Of a stretch of 64,000 bases of DNA, positions 19,007-29,038 are shown piece after piece. Made by a program: the position numbers and the translations under genes. The DNA is taken from assembly GCF_018704065.1 (NCBI RefSeq), contig NZ_JAGUQP010000001.1, forward strand, positions 115,275 to 179,274. The letters are read 5' to 3'. Every line of letters starts with the position of its first letter. Position 1 is the first letter of the stretch. The notes under the pieces are model-generated. The model made no database searches. It was not told the origin of the DNA and worked only from the letters and a program-made list of their open reading frames with translations. This DNA is from Desulfovulcanus ferrireducens (GTDB taxonomy: Bacteria; Desulfobacterota; Desulfovibrionia; Desulfovibrionales; Desulfonatronovibrionaceae).

Positions 19007-20338
19007 GTGAAAAGTAAAAAAGTATATATTTGTACAGCCTGCGGGGCAAAGGCCTTACAATGGCAAGGGCAGTGTGTGCAATGCGGAGAATGGAATACCC
19101 TGGAGTTAAAAGAAGTTGCTTCGTCTAGGCTTGTTGTACCTAAATCTAAGGCCAAGCCTGAAAGGCTTGATACCGGTCAAGTACTCAGCGCGCAATTTTT
19201 TAGCACTTCTATTGCTGAACTGGATAACCTGTTGGGTGGAGGGTTTGTTCCAGGCGGGGTTATCCTTTTGGGAGGAGAGCCGGGCATAGGCAAGTCCACT
19301 TTGCTCTTGCAACTGGCAGTTAATGTAGCCCGGGAAGGGAAAAAAAGTATTTATATAAGCGGAGAAGAGTCTTTATCTCAAATCCAGTCCAGGGCTGAAA
19401 GATTGAATCTTCTGCCATCGGCTATGTTGGCGATGGCCACCAATTCTCTGGAAGAGATTCTGGCTCTGTTTGAGTCCGGGGATATCCCTCAGCTATTGAT
19501 CATTGATTCTGTCCAGACCATAGCCTGTACATCTGTGGATTCCATTCCCGGATCTCCATCTCAGATAAGGGCTGTTGCCACGGAACTTATCCATAAGGCC
19601 AAGGAAAATAACACCTGCATTATTCTAGTGGGTCATGTGACCAAGGATGGACAGATAGCCGGCCCTAAGCTTTTGGAACACATGGTGGATACGGTACTTT
19701 ACCTGGAAGGGGACAAGGAGCATTTATTCCGGGTTTTGCGCGTGGTTAAAAATAGGTTTGGGCCCAGCAATGAGCTGATTTTATGGCAAATGAAAGCTTA
19801 CGGTATGGAGATAGTTCAGGATCCGTCCACATTTTTCCTCCAGGCTCGAAATGCCAGTTTGAGTGGCTCTGCCATTGTCATGGCTGTGGACGGACAAAAA
19901 CCTTTCGCTGTTGAAGTCCAGGCCCTTGCCAGCAATACTTTTCTGGCCATTCCCAGGCGTACGGCTTTAGGCATTGATGCCAATAGGCTCCACTTACTAC
20001 TCGCTGTTATGGAAAAAAAGCTAAAGCTCAACCTGGGTCAAATGGATATTTATGCTAAAATTGGTGGAGGGCTTAGGATTAATGACCCGGGTTTGGATTT
20101 GGGGTTAGTGGCATCTGTTTTGTCTTCTTTTTTTGAACAGCCACTTCCAGAACAGGCAGTTTTTTGGGGGGAAGTGGATTTAAACGGTCAGATTAGACCT
20201 GTGTTAGGGCATGACCTGCGTTTGCGTCAGGCAGAAAAGCTGGGTTACAAGCCTATATTCTGCCCTAAAGTTAGAAGCGATGCTTCCTTAGGGTGCGCTA
20301 CGATTATGGATCTGAAAAGGATTTTGTTTACCACCTAA
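19007..20338 (+). CDS. radA: DNA repair protein RadA (Sms)
   Basis: RadA is a RecA-like helicase that drives branch migration during recombinational repair. I chose GTG 19007, which has AGAAG seven bases upstream; a TTG two codons earlier is too close to that site. The protein has the N-terminal C4 zinc finger (CTACG..CVQCG), Walker A GGEPGIGKST, the RadA-specific VKNRFGPSNE and a Lon-like C-terminal domain with an intact LGLVASVLSS region. Length, about 443 residues, is normal. A MITE-1 starts 34 bases after the stop. Confidence 0.95.
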   Translation: MKSKKVYICTACGAKALQWQGQCVQCGEWNTLELKEVASSRLVVPKSKAKPERLDTGQVLSAQFFSTSIAELDNLLGGGFVPGGVILLGGEPGIGKSTLLLQLAVNVAREGKKSIYISGEESLSQIQSRAERLNLLPSAMLAMATNSLEEILALFESGDIPQLLIIDSVQTIACTSVDSIPGSPSQIRAVATELIHKAKENNTCIILVGHVTKDGQIAGPKLLEHMVDTVLYLEGDKEHLFRVLRVVKNRFGPSNELILWQMKAYGMEIVQDPSTFFLQARNASLSGSAIVMAVDGQKPFAVEVQALASNTFLAIPRRTALGIDANRLHLLLAVMEKKLKLNLGQMDIYAKIGGGLRINDPGLDLGLVASVLSSFFEQPLPEQAVFWGEVDLNGQIRPVLGHDLRLRQAEKLGYKPIFCPKVRSDASLGCATIMDLKRILFTT

Positions 20339-20372
20339 CCAGGACCCTAAACTCCTTAAACTTCAGCTCTTT

Positions 20373-20851
20373 AGAGCCTGTAGCCGAACCTTTATATCAA
20401 CTCAATTTCCATGGTTTATTCCAGTCTTGGTTTCTTTCATGCTGGTACAAAGTCTTGGACCCATCTAAAACTTGCTTGCGGGCAGAACATAATGGGATAT
20501 TTTGGGTAAGCGAATAGTCTTTTAATTATACTAAGTTGAGCGATTTTCACTCAATGGGTGAGATTGCCACGGACAGCTTCGCTGCCCTCGCAATGACGAT
20601 CTCGCTCCTGTCATTGCGAGTGGAACAAAGTGTAGCGAAGCAATCTCAAAGTTTGAACTGCAAAAAAAATCGCTCAATTTAAACTATAGATAGTTATGGT
20701 CAATGTCGCAAAATATTCAGCCCATTCATCCCGATGCTCTGTTTTCCCGCAAGCTTCGTTGAGATTGGGTTACCCAAGCCGTTTGTAATACATTCCAGAA
20801 ACCAAAAGACTTTCAATTTGGTGGTTAAAATAGGTGGTGGCCACAGGCTCT
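20373..20851 (+). repeat. MITE-1 copy 2, full length
   Basis: This 479-bp unit fills the gap between the convergent radA and rarA genes. Its ends are inverted: AGAGCCTGTAGCC at the left, GGCCACAGGCTCT at the right. Inside, AGTCTTGGTTTCTTT pairs with the later GAAACCAAAAGACTTTC, and CTTGCGGGCAGA.CAT with ATGCTCTG...CGCAAG, so most of it can fold back on itself. The REP-like core is at 20560-20647. The right end touches the rarA stop codon (20852-20854). Confidence 0.88.
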
Positions 20852-22063
20852 TTAGCCTTTTGACCTCTTCTTGTGTTTTCTAATCCATGCAAGCAATCTT
20901 GGCTCTTGCCCTTGATCTTTTGGATGGTAAAAACGGCGGCCAAGTAATTCCTGAGGCAGATAATCCTGTTCTACCCAGGATCCTGGATAGGAGTGGGGAT
21001 ATTTATAGTTTTTTCCATAGCCCCATTCTTTTTGCAGCCTGGTAGAGGCATTGCGCAGGTGCAGTGGTACTGACCTGGGGCCATTTAACCTCACCTCTTT
21101 TTGGGCAGCAAGATAGGCTGCGTAGGTGGAGTTGGATTTAGGTGCCAGGGCCAGATAAACCACTGTTTCGGCCAGAGGAATAAAGCCCTCAGGCATACCC
21201 ACAAATTCAACAGCGTGTTGGCAAGAAACAGCTAAAGGCAAAGCCATGGGGTCTGCCATGCCGATATCTTCTGAAGCCGATAAAATCAGGCGTCGACAGA
21301 TGAAACGGGGATCTTCTCCTCCTTCGAGAAGGCAGGCCAGGTAATACAGGGCAGCATCAGGGTCACTACCGCGGATGGATTTGATCAGTGCTGAAGCAAG
21401 TTCATAATGGGCATCGCCAGCTCTATCTCCCCGGATAACTATTTCCGGAAGAATAGTTTTCAACTTTTTGGGAGAGCGTTCATTTTCCTTAAGGCTAGCT
21501 GTATATTCTAAAAGATTCAGTAGGGTTCTGGCATCACCCCCGGCAAGAGAAGCCAGAAGTTCAAGGCTTTGGTCAGGAATAGCTATGTCCAGGATTTCTT
21601 TTCCTTTCTGGGCAATCTGTAGTAATTCGTCTTGGTTTAAACTATGTAGCCTAAAAACACTTAGGCGAGACAATAGTTGTCTGGTTACACTAAAAGAGGG
21701 ATTTTCAGTAGTTGTGGCCAAAAGCACAATCTCACCGCTTTCCAGCAGGGGAAGAAAAAAATCCTGCTGCGCCTTGGAAAAGCGGTGCAACTCGTCCAGA
21801 ATAAGGATGTCCAGGCCAGAAATTTTTTGGCGAAGCTTAGCAATGCCAATTTCCGGAGCGCTGAATCGGGCAAAGTTTCGTCCTGAAGCCTTGGCAATGA
21901 GTAAAGCTAAGCTCGACTTTCCGCATCCGGGCGGTCCAAAAAAGAGAGCACTTTGCAGCCTCTTACCCTGAATAATGGCCCTGAGCCTGGATTTTATATG
22001 CTTCTGACCCACAAATTGGTCCAGGTTCTGGGGTCTTAGTTTCTCAGCCAGGGGAGTATGCAT
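20852..22063 (-). CDS. rarA: Replication-associated recombination ATPase RarA (MgsA)
   Basis: RarA is a clamp-loader-like AAA+ ATPase that acts at stalled forks. The 403 residues include Walker A GPPGCGKSS (about 43-51), Walker B LDILILDELHRF, sensor ATTENPSF (about 116-123), and the C-terminal tetramerisation region with ASEDIGMADP and KYPHSYPGSW. The start is seven bases after cimA's stop, so it is the last gene of the pdxJ-to-rarA run. Its stop codon abuts the end of a MITE-1, so the insertion came within a few bases of the reading frame. Confidence 0.95.
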   Translation of the reverse strand: MHTPLAEKLRPQNLDQFVGQKHIKSRLRAIIQGKRLQSALFFGPPGCGKSSLALLIAKASGRNFARFSAPEIGIAKLRQKISGLDILILDELHRFSKAQQDFFLPLLESGEIVLLATTTENPSFSVTRQLLSRLSVFRLHSLNQDELLQIAQKGKEILDIAIPDQSLELLASLAGGDARTLLNLLEYTASLKENERSPKKLKTILPEIVIRGDRAGDAHYELASALIKSIRGSDPDAALYYLACLLEGGEDPRFICRRLILSASEDIGMADPMALPLAVSCQHAVEFVGMPEGFIPLAETVVYLALAPKSNSTYAAYLAAQKEVRLNGPRSVPLHLRNASTRLQKEWGYGKNYKYPHSYPGSWVEQDYLPQELLGRRFYHPKDQGQEPRLLAWIRKHKKRSKG

Positions 22064-22070
22064 GTTTTAG

Positions 22071-23696
22071 TTATTTTTCCTTCACTTCTATAATCGCCTT
22101 GGTTAGTTTCTCCTTGTCATCTTTAAACAATTTATAGTTTAAAGCGTCTTCCAGGGCCTGACGGCTGGCTTCAATTATATTGTAAGATACTCCCACAGTT
22201 ATCCATCTGGATTGGTGGTCGCCGGATTCGATGAGGACGCGTACTCTGGAAGCTGTACCGGAAAGATCTCCGTGAGTTAGAACAGAAAATACTCTTACCT
22301 TAAAGTCCAGTAGCTCTACTTCTGAAAGGGCTGGGTAAAATTTTTCCAGGGCCTTGCGCAGGGCATTGTCCAGGGCATTGACTGGCCCTTTGCCGGTAGC
22401 TGCCGTGTGCTCAAGCATTCCACCTACGCGAACCCTGACCGTGGCTTCAGAGATTGGCTCCCTGTCTTCAACCCGCTTAGTTTCCAGGATACGGAATTCT
22501 TCCAGTGTAAAGTAGCGGCGCGCTCTGCCCAGCGTTCGATTAAGTAGAAGCTCAAAAGAGGCTTCCGCAGCCGTGTATTCATAACCCTGGCTTTCAAGGT
22601 CTTTTAATCTGGATAGAAGGTCTAGAACAAAAGGATCATCCTTATCGAGATGAAATCCATATTGTCTGGCCTTAAACAAGATATTACTCTGTCCGGCCAG
22701 ATCTGAAAGAAGGATGCGTTGTTTGTTGCCGACTGACTCGGGAGTGATGTGCTCGTAGGTCTTGGGGTTGCGGCGTACAGCACTGACATGGACACCGCCC
22801 TTGTGGGCAAAAGCAGATTTACCTACAAAAGGTTGACGATGAAAAGAGGGTAAATTTGCTACTTCCGAAACAAAGTGAGATATTGAGGTTAAGAGATTGA
22901 GTTTATCTTCCGGCAAACAAGTATAGCCCATCTTCAGTTGCAGGTTGGGGATAATAGAACACAAATTGGCATTGCCGCACCTTTCCCCATAGCCGTTTAT
23001 GGTTCCTTGTACCTGGACGATGCCTTTTTCTACAGCAATTAAAGAGTTGGCTACAGCCAGCTCTGAATCATTGTGAGTATGAATGCCTAAGGATGCTTCT
23101 GGCAATTCTTTTTGGACCTGCTCAATAATAGCTGATAATTCGGAGCAGATAGTCCCGCCGTTGGTGTCACATAAAACCAGGACATCGGCTCCTGCCTCAA
23201 AGGCTTTTTTCAAGCAAGCCAGAGCATAGTCTCTGTTGGCTTTAAAGCCGTCGAAGAAATGTTCGGCATCAAAAAATAATTCTTTTACCTTGGGCCTTAA
23301 ATAGGCAAGTGAATTGTAGATAAGCTCTAAATTACGTTCAAGAGTGGTTCGAAGTGCTTCCCGAACATGAATGTCCCAGGTTTTGCCAAAGATAGTGACA
23401 ACAGGGGTCCGGGCTTGAAGTAAAGAATTCAGATTCGGATCGTTTTTAGGAGACTTCTTGGCAAGATGGGTGCTGCCAAAGGCAGATATCTGTGCATTTT
23501 TCAGGTCATAGTTTTTTATTTCCTGAAAAAATCTTTGATCTGTAGGATTAGAAGCAGGCCAGCCTCCTTCAATATAGTGGATGCCCAATTCGTCTAGTTT
23601 TTGGGCGATACGGATTTTGTCTTCAGTGGACAAATGCACGTCTTCAGACTGGGTGCCGTCCCTTAAAGTTGTGTCATAGATTTTTACTGTTTTCAT
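22071..23696 (-). CDS. cimA: (R)-citramalate synthase
   Basis: CimA condenses acetyl-CoA with pyruvate, giving a threonine-independent entry to isoleucine. The 541 residues have the HMGL-like barrel with DTTLRDGTQSED at 8-19, the metal-binding HTHNDSELAVAN at about 200-211, GNANLCSIIP, and a C-terminal LeuA-type regulatory domain (about 400-530). Length and the SEDVHLS variation favour the CimA (TIGR00977-like) clade over 2-isopropylmalate synthase, which normally reads RDGEQ at that spot. It follows lysC. Confidence 0.92.
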   Translation of the reverse strand: MKTVKIYDTTLRDGTQSEDVHLSTEDKIRIAQKLDELGIHYIEGGWPASNPTDQRFFQEIKNYDLKNAQISAFGSTHLAKKSPKNDPNLNSLLQARTPVVTIFGKTWDIHVREALRTTLERNLELIYNSLAYLRPKVKELFFDAEHFFDGFKANRDYALACLKKAFEAGADVLVLCDTNGGTICSELSAIIEQVQKELPEASLGIHTHNDSELAVANSLIAVEKGIVQVQGTINGYGERCGNANLCSIIPNLQLKMGYTCLPEDKLNLLTSISHFVSEVANLPSFHRQPFVGKSAFAHKGGVHVSAVRRNPKTYEHITPESVGNKQRILLSDLAGQSNILFKARQYGFHLDKDDPFVLDLLSRLKDLESQGYEYTAAEASFELLLNRTLGRARRYFTLEEFRILETKRVEDREPISEATVRVRVGGMLEHTAATGKGPVNALDNALRKALEKFYPALSEVELLDFKVRVFSVLTHGDLSGTASRVRVLIESGDHQSRWITVGVSYNIIEASRQALEDALNYKLFKDDKEKLTKAIIEVKEK

Positions 23697-23825
23697 TGGT
23701 TTTGCCGGTTATTTGGGGGTTGAGTAGTTTTGTTATTGAGTCGTCTTTATGGCTCGTAAACCCGCCTTGGTGGAAATCAAGGGACCATCTCCTTTGACCT
23801 ATCAACTTCATAATTTCTCATTGTC

Positions 23826-25043
23826 TTAAGCCTGGTCTAGACCAAAGGCTTCATGCAAGGTACGCACTGCAAGTTCAGTGTACTTCTCCTCTATAAGACA
23901 TGATATCTTAATTTCCGAGGTACTAATGATCATTATATTAATATTTTCGTTTTTTAGAGCAGAAAAGGCAATGGCTGCAACACCAGAATGATTGCGCATG
24001 CCCACGCCAATAACAGAGACCTTGGCCACATTGGGATCAGAGAGTACACCCCTGGCTCCAATCTGGTCTTTTATTTTTTCAATAATATCCAGAGTCTCTT
24101 CAAGAGAACCTTTAGGTACTGTAAAGGTCATATCTGTTCGTCCCTCGCGGCTTGGGTTCTGGACAATCATGTCCACAACAATATTAGCCGCGGCAAGTGG
24201 TTCAAAGACCGTAGCGGCAATACCTGGTTCATCATAAACGTCAACCAGGGTAATTCTGGCCTGGTCTTTATCGTATGCAATACCCGAAACCATTGCAGCT
24301 TCCATTGTTTCGTCCTCCTGTACAACTAAGGTTCCTGGTTCATCAGAGAATGTGGACCTCACATGAACCGGGACATTATACTTTTTAGCAAATTCCACTG
24401 ACCGGATTTGTAAAACTTTTGCCCCCATACTAGCCATCTCCAGCATCTCATCATAGGCAATTTTATGAATTTTTCTGGCCTTGGAGCAGATATTGGGATC
24501 AGTGGTATATACTCCATCTACATCCGTATATATTTCACACAGTTCAGCATTTAGGGCCGCAGCCAGGGCAACCGCTGAGGTATCTGAACCACCACGGCCC
24601 AGAGTAGTGATCCTTTGTTCGCAGTCACAACCTTGGAAACCGGCAGCAACCAAAACATCAAAGCGTGTGAGCATATGTTTTAGTTTTTCAGCATCAATGT
24701 CCAGGATGCGTGCCTTGCCAAAGCTTTTATCTGTTTGAATAGGGATTTGGTAACCTAATAAGGATCTGGTTTTAACACCTTTATCCTTGAGAAGCATAGA
24801 GAACAGAGCCACTGAAGTTTGTTCACCGGTGGCCAAAAGGACATCCATCTCTGCCGGATCAGGCTTGGAAGACCATTTTTTGGCCATATCGATAAGCCTG
24901 TTGGTTTCTCCGGACATGGCCGAAAGAACGACCACAACCTTATACCCTTTATCTAGTGCTGCTAAGACTTTTTCTCGCACTTTGAGCATGCACTCCAGAT
25001 TGGCCACAGAGGTTCCGCCAAATTTCTGTACCAGAATGCGCAT
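23826..25043 (-). CDS. lysC: Aspartate kinase
   Basis: Aspartokinase phosphorylates aspartate at the head of the lysine, threonine and methionine pathways. The 405 residues have the kinase domain (opening VQKFGGTSVAN, with TLGRGGSDTSAVALAAAL at about 147-164) and a C-terminal ACT pair (about 262-405), where VDMIVQNPSREGRTD and SVIGVGMRNHSGVAA are typical of the lysine/threonine-sensitive type. DapA and DapF, later steps, are at the window start. Single isozyme or not cannot be judged here. Confidence 0.96.
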   Translation of the reverse strand: MRILVQKFGGTSVANLECMLKVREKVLAALDKGYKVVVVLSAMSGETNRLIDMAKKWSSKPDPAEMDVLLATGEQTSVALFSMLLKDKGVKTRSLLGYQIPIQTDKSFGKARILDIDAEKLKHMLTRFDVLVAAGFQGCDCEQRITTLGRGGSDTSAVALAAALNAELCEIYTDVDGVYTTDPNICSKARKIHKIAYDEMLEMASMGAKVLQIRSVEFAKKYNVPVHVRSTFSDEPGTLVVQEDETMEAAMVSGIAYDKDQARITLVDVYDEPGIAATVFEPLAAANIVVDMIVQNPSREGRTDMTFTVPKGSLEETLDIIEKIKDQIGARGVLSDPNVAKVSVIGVGMRNHSGVAAIAFSALKNENINIMIISTSEIKISCLIEEKYTELAVRTLHEAFGLDQA

Positions 25044-25118
25044 GGCTTATTTTTACTCCTTTAAAGTTTATAATAAAAGTTTAAGGTTTATAGGCTTGTC
25101 CGAGTTTTATACACTTAC

Positions 25119-25634
25119 TCAGCCCTCCAACCCTCTTACATCCCAATTCTGCAGACAAGTATAAATCTTTTCCCCTGAGCCTTTGGCCTTAATCTCCATT
25201 TTTCTGCCTTTAGTGCAATAAGAAAGAGATATAAGGAGATAATCTTCTGGCCAAAGGTCTTCGGGCAGGTATTCGCTCCATTCCATGAGAATAAAATATT
25301 GGCCAGAATAGAGATATTCTTCCATCCCTTCATCAAGACCACAAGCTTGAAGACGGTATAAATCAAAGTGTGCTACTTCAGGCTCAGTAGGATAAATATT
25401 GACAATGTTAAAACTCGGGCTGCTAACTTCTGCCTCATTTCCATGAGGTAGGCTGGCAACAATTCCTCTGATGATTGTAGTTTTTCCTACGCCTAGCTCT
25501 CCCTGAAACAAGAGAGGGGGAAAACAATTTTCCTGGCAAAGGCAAGATGCAAGTGCTTGCCCGAATTTAAGGGCCTGTTCCGGCGAGTCAAGAATCAGCT
25601 TCATTTTTTCTGGTGAATAAGGTAGCGAGGACAT
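25119..25634 (-). CDS. tsaE: tRNA threonylcarbamoyladenosine synthesis ATPase TsaE
   Basis: TsaE is the ATPase partner of TsaB-TsaD in making t6A at position 37 of ANN-decoding tRNAs. The protein carries Walker A GELGVGKTT at about 45-53 and the family's SPSFNIVNIYP and VAHFDLYRL. From the first ATG it has 171 residues; a start at 25604 (MKLILDSPEQ) gives the more usual length and overlaps the CBS gene by 17 bases, but no ribosome-binding site settles the choice. It lies between the CBS gene and lysC on one transcript. Confidence 0.92.
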   Translation of the reverse strand: MSSLPYSPEKMKLILDSPEQALKFGQALASCLCQENCFPPLLFQGELGVGKTTIIRGIVASLPHGNEAEVSSPSFNIVNIYPTEPEVAHFDLYRLQACGLDEGMEEYLYSGQYFILMEWSEYLPEDLWPEDYLLISLSYCTKGRKMEIKAKGSGEKIYTCLQNWDVRGLEG

Positions 25635-26058
25635 CCTCCTTGCCCACTACACCTATAAGTTTGCCATTATCTACCACTGGCAGGGTATGGAATTTTTTTT
25701 CTGCCATGAGTTGAGCAATTTCTTCCAGAGAGGTGTCCGGTTCAATAGTTTGGGGATCAGGAGTCATGGCCTGTTTTACTTTTACCGCAGCCATCTTTTG
25801 TAGTTCTTTCTCGACCTGGGACAGAGAAGAAAGGGGAAAGAAGCCATCTAAGATGGTGAACATGGAGGGGAGAGGGAACTTTTTTTGCATGGCTACCAAG
25901 TCACTTTGACAGAGTATACCCACTACATTCATTTCTTTATCCACCACGGGCAACCCATTGATGTGTTCAGAGAGTAAAATTTTTACTGCTTCAGCAATAT
26001 CTGTCTCTGGATAGACAACAATGGGATTGGTGGTCATTATGTCTTTAGCCTTGATCAT
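25588..26058 (-). CDS. Protein of two CBS domains
   Basis: The 156 residues are nothing but a CBS pair: DIMTTNPIVVYPETDIAEAV.. (1-60) and VKQAMTPDPQTIEPDTS.. (about 92-150), each ending with the GLPVVD/TLPVVD strand. Such modules bind adenine nucleotides and usually regulate a partner. The start overlaps the nnr end and the end overlaps tsaE, so translation is coupled. Which partner it controls is not evident; the neighbours are unrelated enzymes, a layout I recall in Desulfovibrio. Confidence 0.88.
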   Translation of the reverse strand: MIKAKDIMTTNPIVVYPETDIAEAVKILLSEHINGLPVVDKEMNVVGILCQSDLVAMQKKFPLPSMFTILDGFFPLSSLSQVEKELQKMAAVKVKQAMTPDPQTIEPDTSLEEIAQLMAEKKFHTLPVVDNGKLIGVVGKEDVLATLFTRKNEADS

Positions 26059-27598
26059 TTTTAGCCTCCGCTAAGGTTTGAGGCAAGATGTGGGCAATTT
26101 CCTGGGCTAGGTTTCCTCGATATGGAAAATCTGTTTTAAGTTTTTTACCGGCCAAACCGTGCCAGTAAACAGCAATAGAACAGGCATCCAGGGCTGAAAA
26201 TCCCTGGCCCAAAAGAGAACCAATCATTCCTGCCAGTATATCTCCTGAGCCGCCGAGAGCCAGATTGGGAGTTGCAAAAGGAGAAATTAAAATGGGTGAG
26301 CTAGGACTGGAAATAATAGTTGCTGCACCTTTTAAGACTAGGTTGGTCTTAAATTTTTGCGTGAATTCGCGGGCAAACTTGGCCCGATGGCGATTGATTT
26401 CAGCAGCCTCAGTGTTAAAAAAGCGGGCCATTTCTCCGGGGTGCGGGGTGAAAATGACTTCGTTTAGGCTATGGATTTTGTCGAATAGTTCCGGATGGTT
26501 GGCAAAGAAATATAAGGAGTCAGCATCAAAAATGGTTTTAGGATGGGTTATGCTTAAATATTTTTTCAAGAAGCCCAAAGCGCCTGAAGTTCGTCCCAGA
26601 CCAGGGCCAAAGACCACGGCATCAAACTTGAAAAAGTTTTCTTCTACGTTTTTAATGCACGTTTCATCCCAATCTTTTCCCTCTCCCAGAGGCAAAGTCA
26701 TAATATCCGGCCAACTGCATTTAACTTCATGGGCCAGGTCTTTGGGGCAGCCAATAGTTACCAAGCCGGCGCCAGAACGTATGGCCCCTAAAGCAGCCAG
26801 CAGAGGAGCTCCGGTTAGTCCGGAAGAGCCGCCTAAAATTAAGACATGACCTGCTTCGCCTTTGTGCATAGTGCTTTTGGGCTCTTTGACCATATCCAGG
26901 ACTTTAGTTGTCAGAGCGTAGTGGGTACAGGGATGATCTTTTTTTATTTTTTTGGGGATACCTATTTTCCCAACGACAAGTTCGCCCACAAAAGGCTTGG
27001 CAGGTGGAAGAAATAGACCAAGCTTGGCTTCTTCAAAGGTGATAGTAGCATGAGCCTCTACAGCTATAGGACTTGGTTTTCCCGTTAATCCGTCTATGCC
27101 TGAAGGGATATCCAGAGAGAGAATAAAGCCGTCCTGCCCCAGTTTATTGATGGCCTTGATCCAGGAAATATAGTCCTCTCGTAGTTGTCCGGAAAAACCT
27201 GTTCCCAACAAGCCATCAACTATGATATCAACTTTATTTATGAAGTCCATGTGATATTCGGGCAAATGCATGAGATGGATGCCCATTTTTTGGATTAAAG
27301 ACAGGTGATATCCTGCTGTGCCAGTGTACTCTTTTTGCCGCCTGGTGTGCAGAACCATTGTTTTCACTTCATGGTTATGTAAATGCCGGGCCAGGGCAAA
27401 GGCGTCTCCTCCATTGTTACCAGATCCGGCAAATATAAGAGCTGTTTTTCCTTTGAGAGAGCCGAGTTTTTGTTTGAGAAGATTCAATGCTTCGCGACTG
27501 GCATTTTCCATTAAAATTTCTGGGAGTAAACCAAACTCTTCCATGCAAAGTCGGTCCCATTGGGCCATTTCTGAAGGAGTTGGCAGGGGTTTGTACAT
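26045..27598 (-). CDS. nnr: Bifunctional NAD(P)H-hydrate epimerase / dehydratase
   Basis: The fusion repairs damaged NAD(P)H hydrates: the N-terminal NnrE part (about 1-210) epimerises and the C-terminal NnrD part (about 230-510) dehydrates with ADP or ATP. I chose the ATG at 27598 (MYKPLPTPSEMAQWD), which has GGAGAAG upstream; the frame stays open 33 residues further but that stretch lacks a site and runs towards the MITE-2. Motifs include SGNNGGDAFALARHL in NnrE and FGPGLGR, TPHPGEMARF and GGSGDILAGMIGSLL in NnrD. It precedes the CBS gene with a short overlap. Confidence 0.94.
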   Translation of the reverse strand: MYKPLPTPSEMAQWDRLCMEEFGLLPEILMENASREALNLLKQKLGSLKGKTALIFAGSGNNGGDAFALARHLHNHEVKTMVLHTRRQKEYTGTAGYHLSLIQKMGIHLMHLPEYHMDFINKVDIIVDGLLGTGFSGQLREDYISWIKAINKLGQDGFILSLDIPSGIDGLTGKPSPIAVEAHATITFEEAKLGLFLPPAKPFVGELVVGKIGIPKKIKKDHPCTHYALTTKVLDMVKEPKSTMHKGEAGHVLILGGSSGLTGAPLLAALGAIRSGAGLVTIGCPKDLAHEVKCSWPDIMTLPLGEGKDWDETCIKNVEENFFKFDAVVFGPGLGRTSGALGFLKKYLSITHPKTIFDADSLYFFANHPELFDKIHSLNEVIFTPHPGEMARFFNTEAAEINRHRAKFAREFTQKFKTNLVLKGAATIISSPSSPILISPFATPNLALGGSGDILAGMIGSLLGQGFSALDACSIAVYWHGLAGKKLKTDFPYRGNLAQEIAHILPQTLAEAKNDQG

Positions 27599-27684
27599 AG
27601 TATCTTCTCCGAAAAAAATGTTAAAAGTTTGGAGCTTAGACATACATGCAATCTCAGCAGCGGCAGAGTGCATAGGCTTTAAAA

Positions 27685-27807
27685 GATGCGCCTGCAAAAA
27701 CTACCTTTTTGCAGAGTTTGTTCAAAATTCAATGTTCAATGTTTTCCAACAGTTATGCGCTAAGAATTTTGTAAAAAAGTTAGTTTTTTGGTTTTTGCAG
27801 TAACATC
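27685..27807 (+). repeat. MITE-2 copy B
   Basis: The 123-bp unit begins GATGCGCCTGCAAAAACTA and ends TTTTTGCAGTAACATC. TTAAAA stands on both sides. It lies between acpS and nnr in an otherwise compact run of genes, so the nnr leader includes it. The internal part has diverged from copies A and C, but both ends and the CAAAATTCAATGTTCAATG stretch are shared. Confidence 0.78.
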
Positions 27808-27926
27808 TTAAAATGTTAAATTGCCTTAACGTGTTAACTTAATCAATATATTGTCCGAGTTATAAAAATTAGTTTTTTGTTGTTACATTATCCTCTTGAA
27901 CTAATAAAGCCGGTCAAACAAAATTT

Positions 27927-28298
27927 TCATCCCTCTAAAATGACAACAGCCGCGGCTGTGTTACGGCTATGGGTGATAGATAAATGTACTCTTTTACAAC
28001 CTAGGGATTGAGCTTTTTTGTAGGCCGGGCCTAGAAAATATAAATGTGGTTGACCGGATTTTGAGGATTTTATTTCCAGATGCTGAAAGGTAATACCCTG
28101 AGCAAAACCTGTTCCCAAAGCCTTGACGCCAGCTTCTTTTGATGCAAAACGCGAAGCTAAGTAGGAAATAGGATTTTGAGGTAGATTTTCTATTTCCTTT
28201 GGTGTAAGAATTTTATGTACTAACCGATCTTTAAATTTGGCATAACTATGAGATATGCGATTAATTTCAACTATATCTAGCCCTAGCCCAAGTATCAT
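27927..28298 (-). CDS. acpS: Holo-[acyl-carrier-protein] synthase
   Basis: AcpS moves 4'-phosphopantetheine from CoA to apo-ACP. The 123-residue protein has the Mg-binding GLDIVEINRI near the N-terminus and FASKEAGVKALGTGF (about 50-64), with SITHSRNTAAAVVI at the end. It lies 14 bases after pdxJ, the arrangement seen in many proteobacteria. Confidence 0.95.
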   Translation of the reverse strand: MILGLGLDIVEINRISHSYAKFKDRLVHKILTPKEIENLPQNPISYLASRFASKEAGVKALGTGFAQGITFQHLEIKSSKSGQPHLYFLGPAYKKAQSLGCKRVHLSITHSRNTAAAVVILEG

Positions 28299-28312
28299 GT
28301 GTTTAGACCTGA

Positions 28313-29038
28313 TTACGATACGAATTGACTAATGATATTGACCATTTGTTGTACAGCCTTGAACATACCGACAAAAACAGCCCTGGAAATAATGCTGTGA
28401 CCAATAGAGTATTCACAGATCCCTGGTACTTTGGCAAAGGCTAAAATGTTGTGATAATTTAGACCATGTCCAAGATTGACTTTGAGCCCTAGCTCTCTCG
28501 CAAATTCGATGCCTGCAACAATTTTTTTAAACTCATTTTGTTGATCTTCCGTGTTTTGGGCATCTGCATAATGACCGGTATGGATTTCTATGTATTCGGT
28601 ACCAATTTTGGCTGCGGCCTCAATCTGTTCTTTTTCAGCGTCTATAAAGAGACTGGTTTTTATCCCCTTGGCCTTTATTGGAGCAAGAAACTCTTTTAGT
28701 TCTCCTTCACGACCCAGGCAGTTTAAACCTCCTTCGGTTGTCAACTCCTGGCGTTTTTCCGGAACCAAGCAGACCATGTGAGGAACAGTGTGTAAAGCGA
28801 TTTTTTGCATTTCTTCAGTGGCTGCCATTTCCAGGTGCAGGTTGGTCTTCAATGTTGTTTTTAAAAGCTCAACATCTTTGTCCTGGATATGACGCCGGTC
28901 TTCGCGCAGGTGAACAATAATGCCATGGGCTCCAGCCAGTTCAGCTAGATGTGCCCCGGTGACAGGGTCTGGCTCTTTGCCTAGCCTTGCCTGACGCAAA
29001 GTAGCTATATGGTCAACATTGACAACTAGAACAGGCAT
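28313..29038 (-). CDS. pdxJ: Pyridoxine 5'-phosphate synthase
   Basis: PdxJ makes pyridoxine 5'-phosphate from 3-amino-2-oxopropyl phosphate and deoxyxylulose phosphate. The 241-residue TIM barrel opens [13 protein letters not shown], with [14 protein letters not shown] (about 43-56) and the phosphate-binding [10 protein letters not shown] (about 190) and [13 protein letters not shown] motifs. It is the first gene of the minus-strand run ending with rarA; a 470-base non-coding stretch lies upstream. Confidence 0.96.
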   Translation of the reverse strand: MPVLVVNVDHIATLRQARLGKEPDPVTGAHLAELAGAHGIIVHLREDRRHIQDKDVELLKTTLKTNLHLEMAATEEMQKIALHTVPHMVCLVPEKRQELTTEGGLNCLGREGELKEFLAPIKAKGIKTSLFIDAEKEQIEAAAKIGTEYIEIHTGHYADAQNTEDQQNEFKKIVAGIEFARELGLKVNLGHGLNYHNILAFAKVPGICEYSIGHSIISRAVFVGMFKAVQQMVNIISQFVS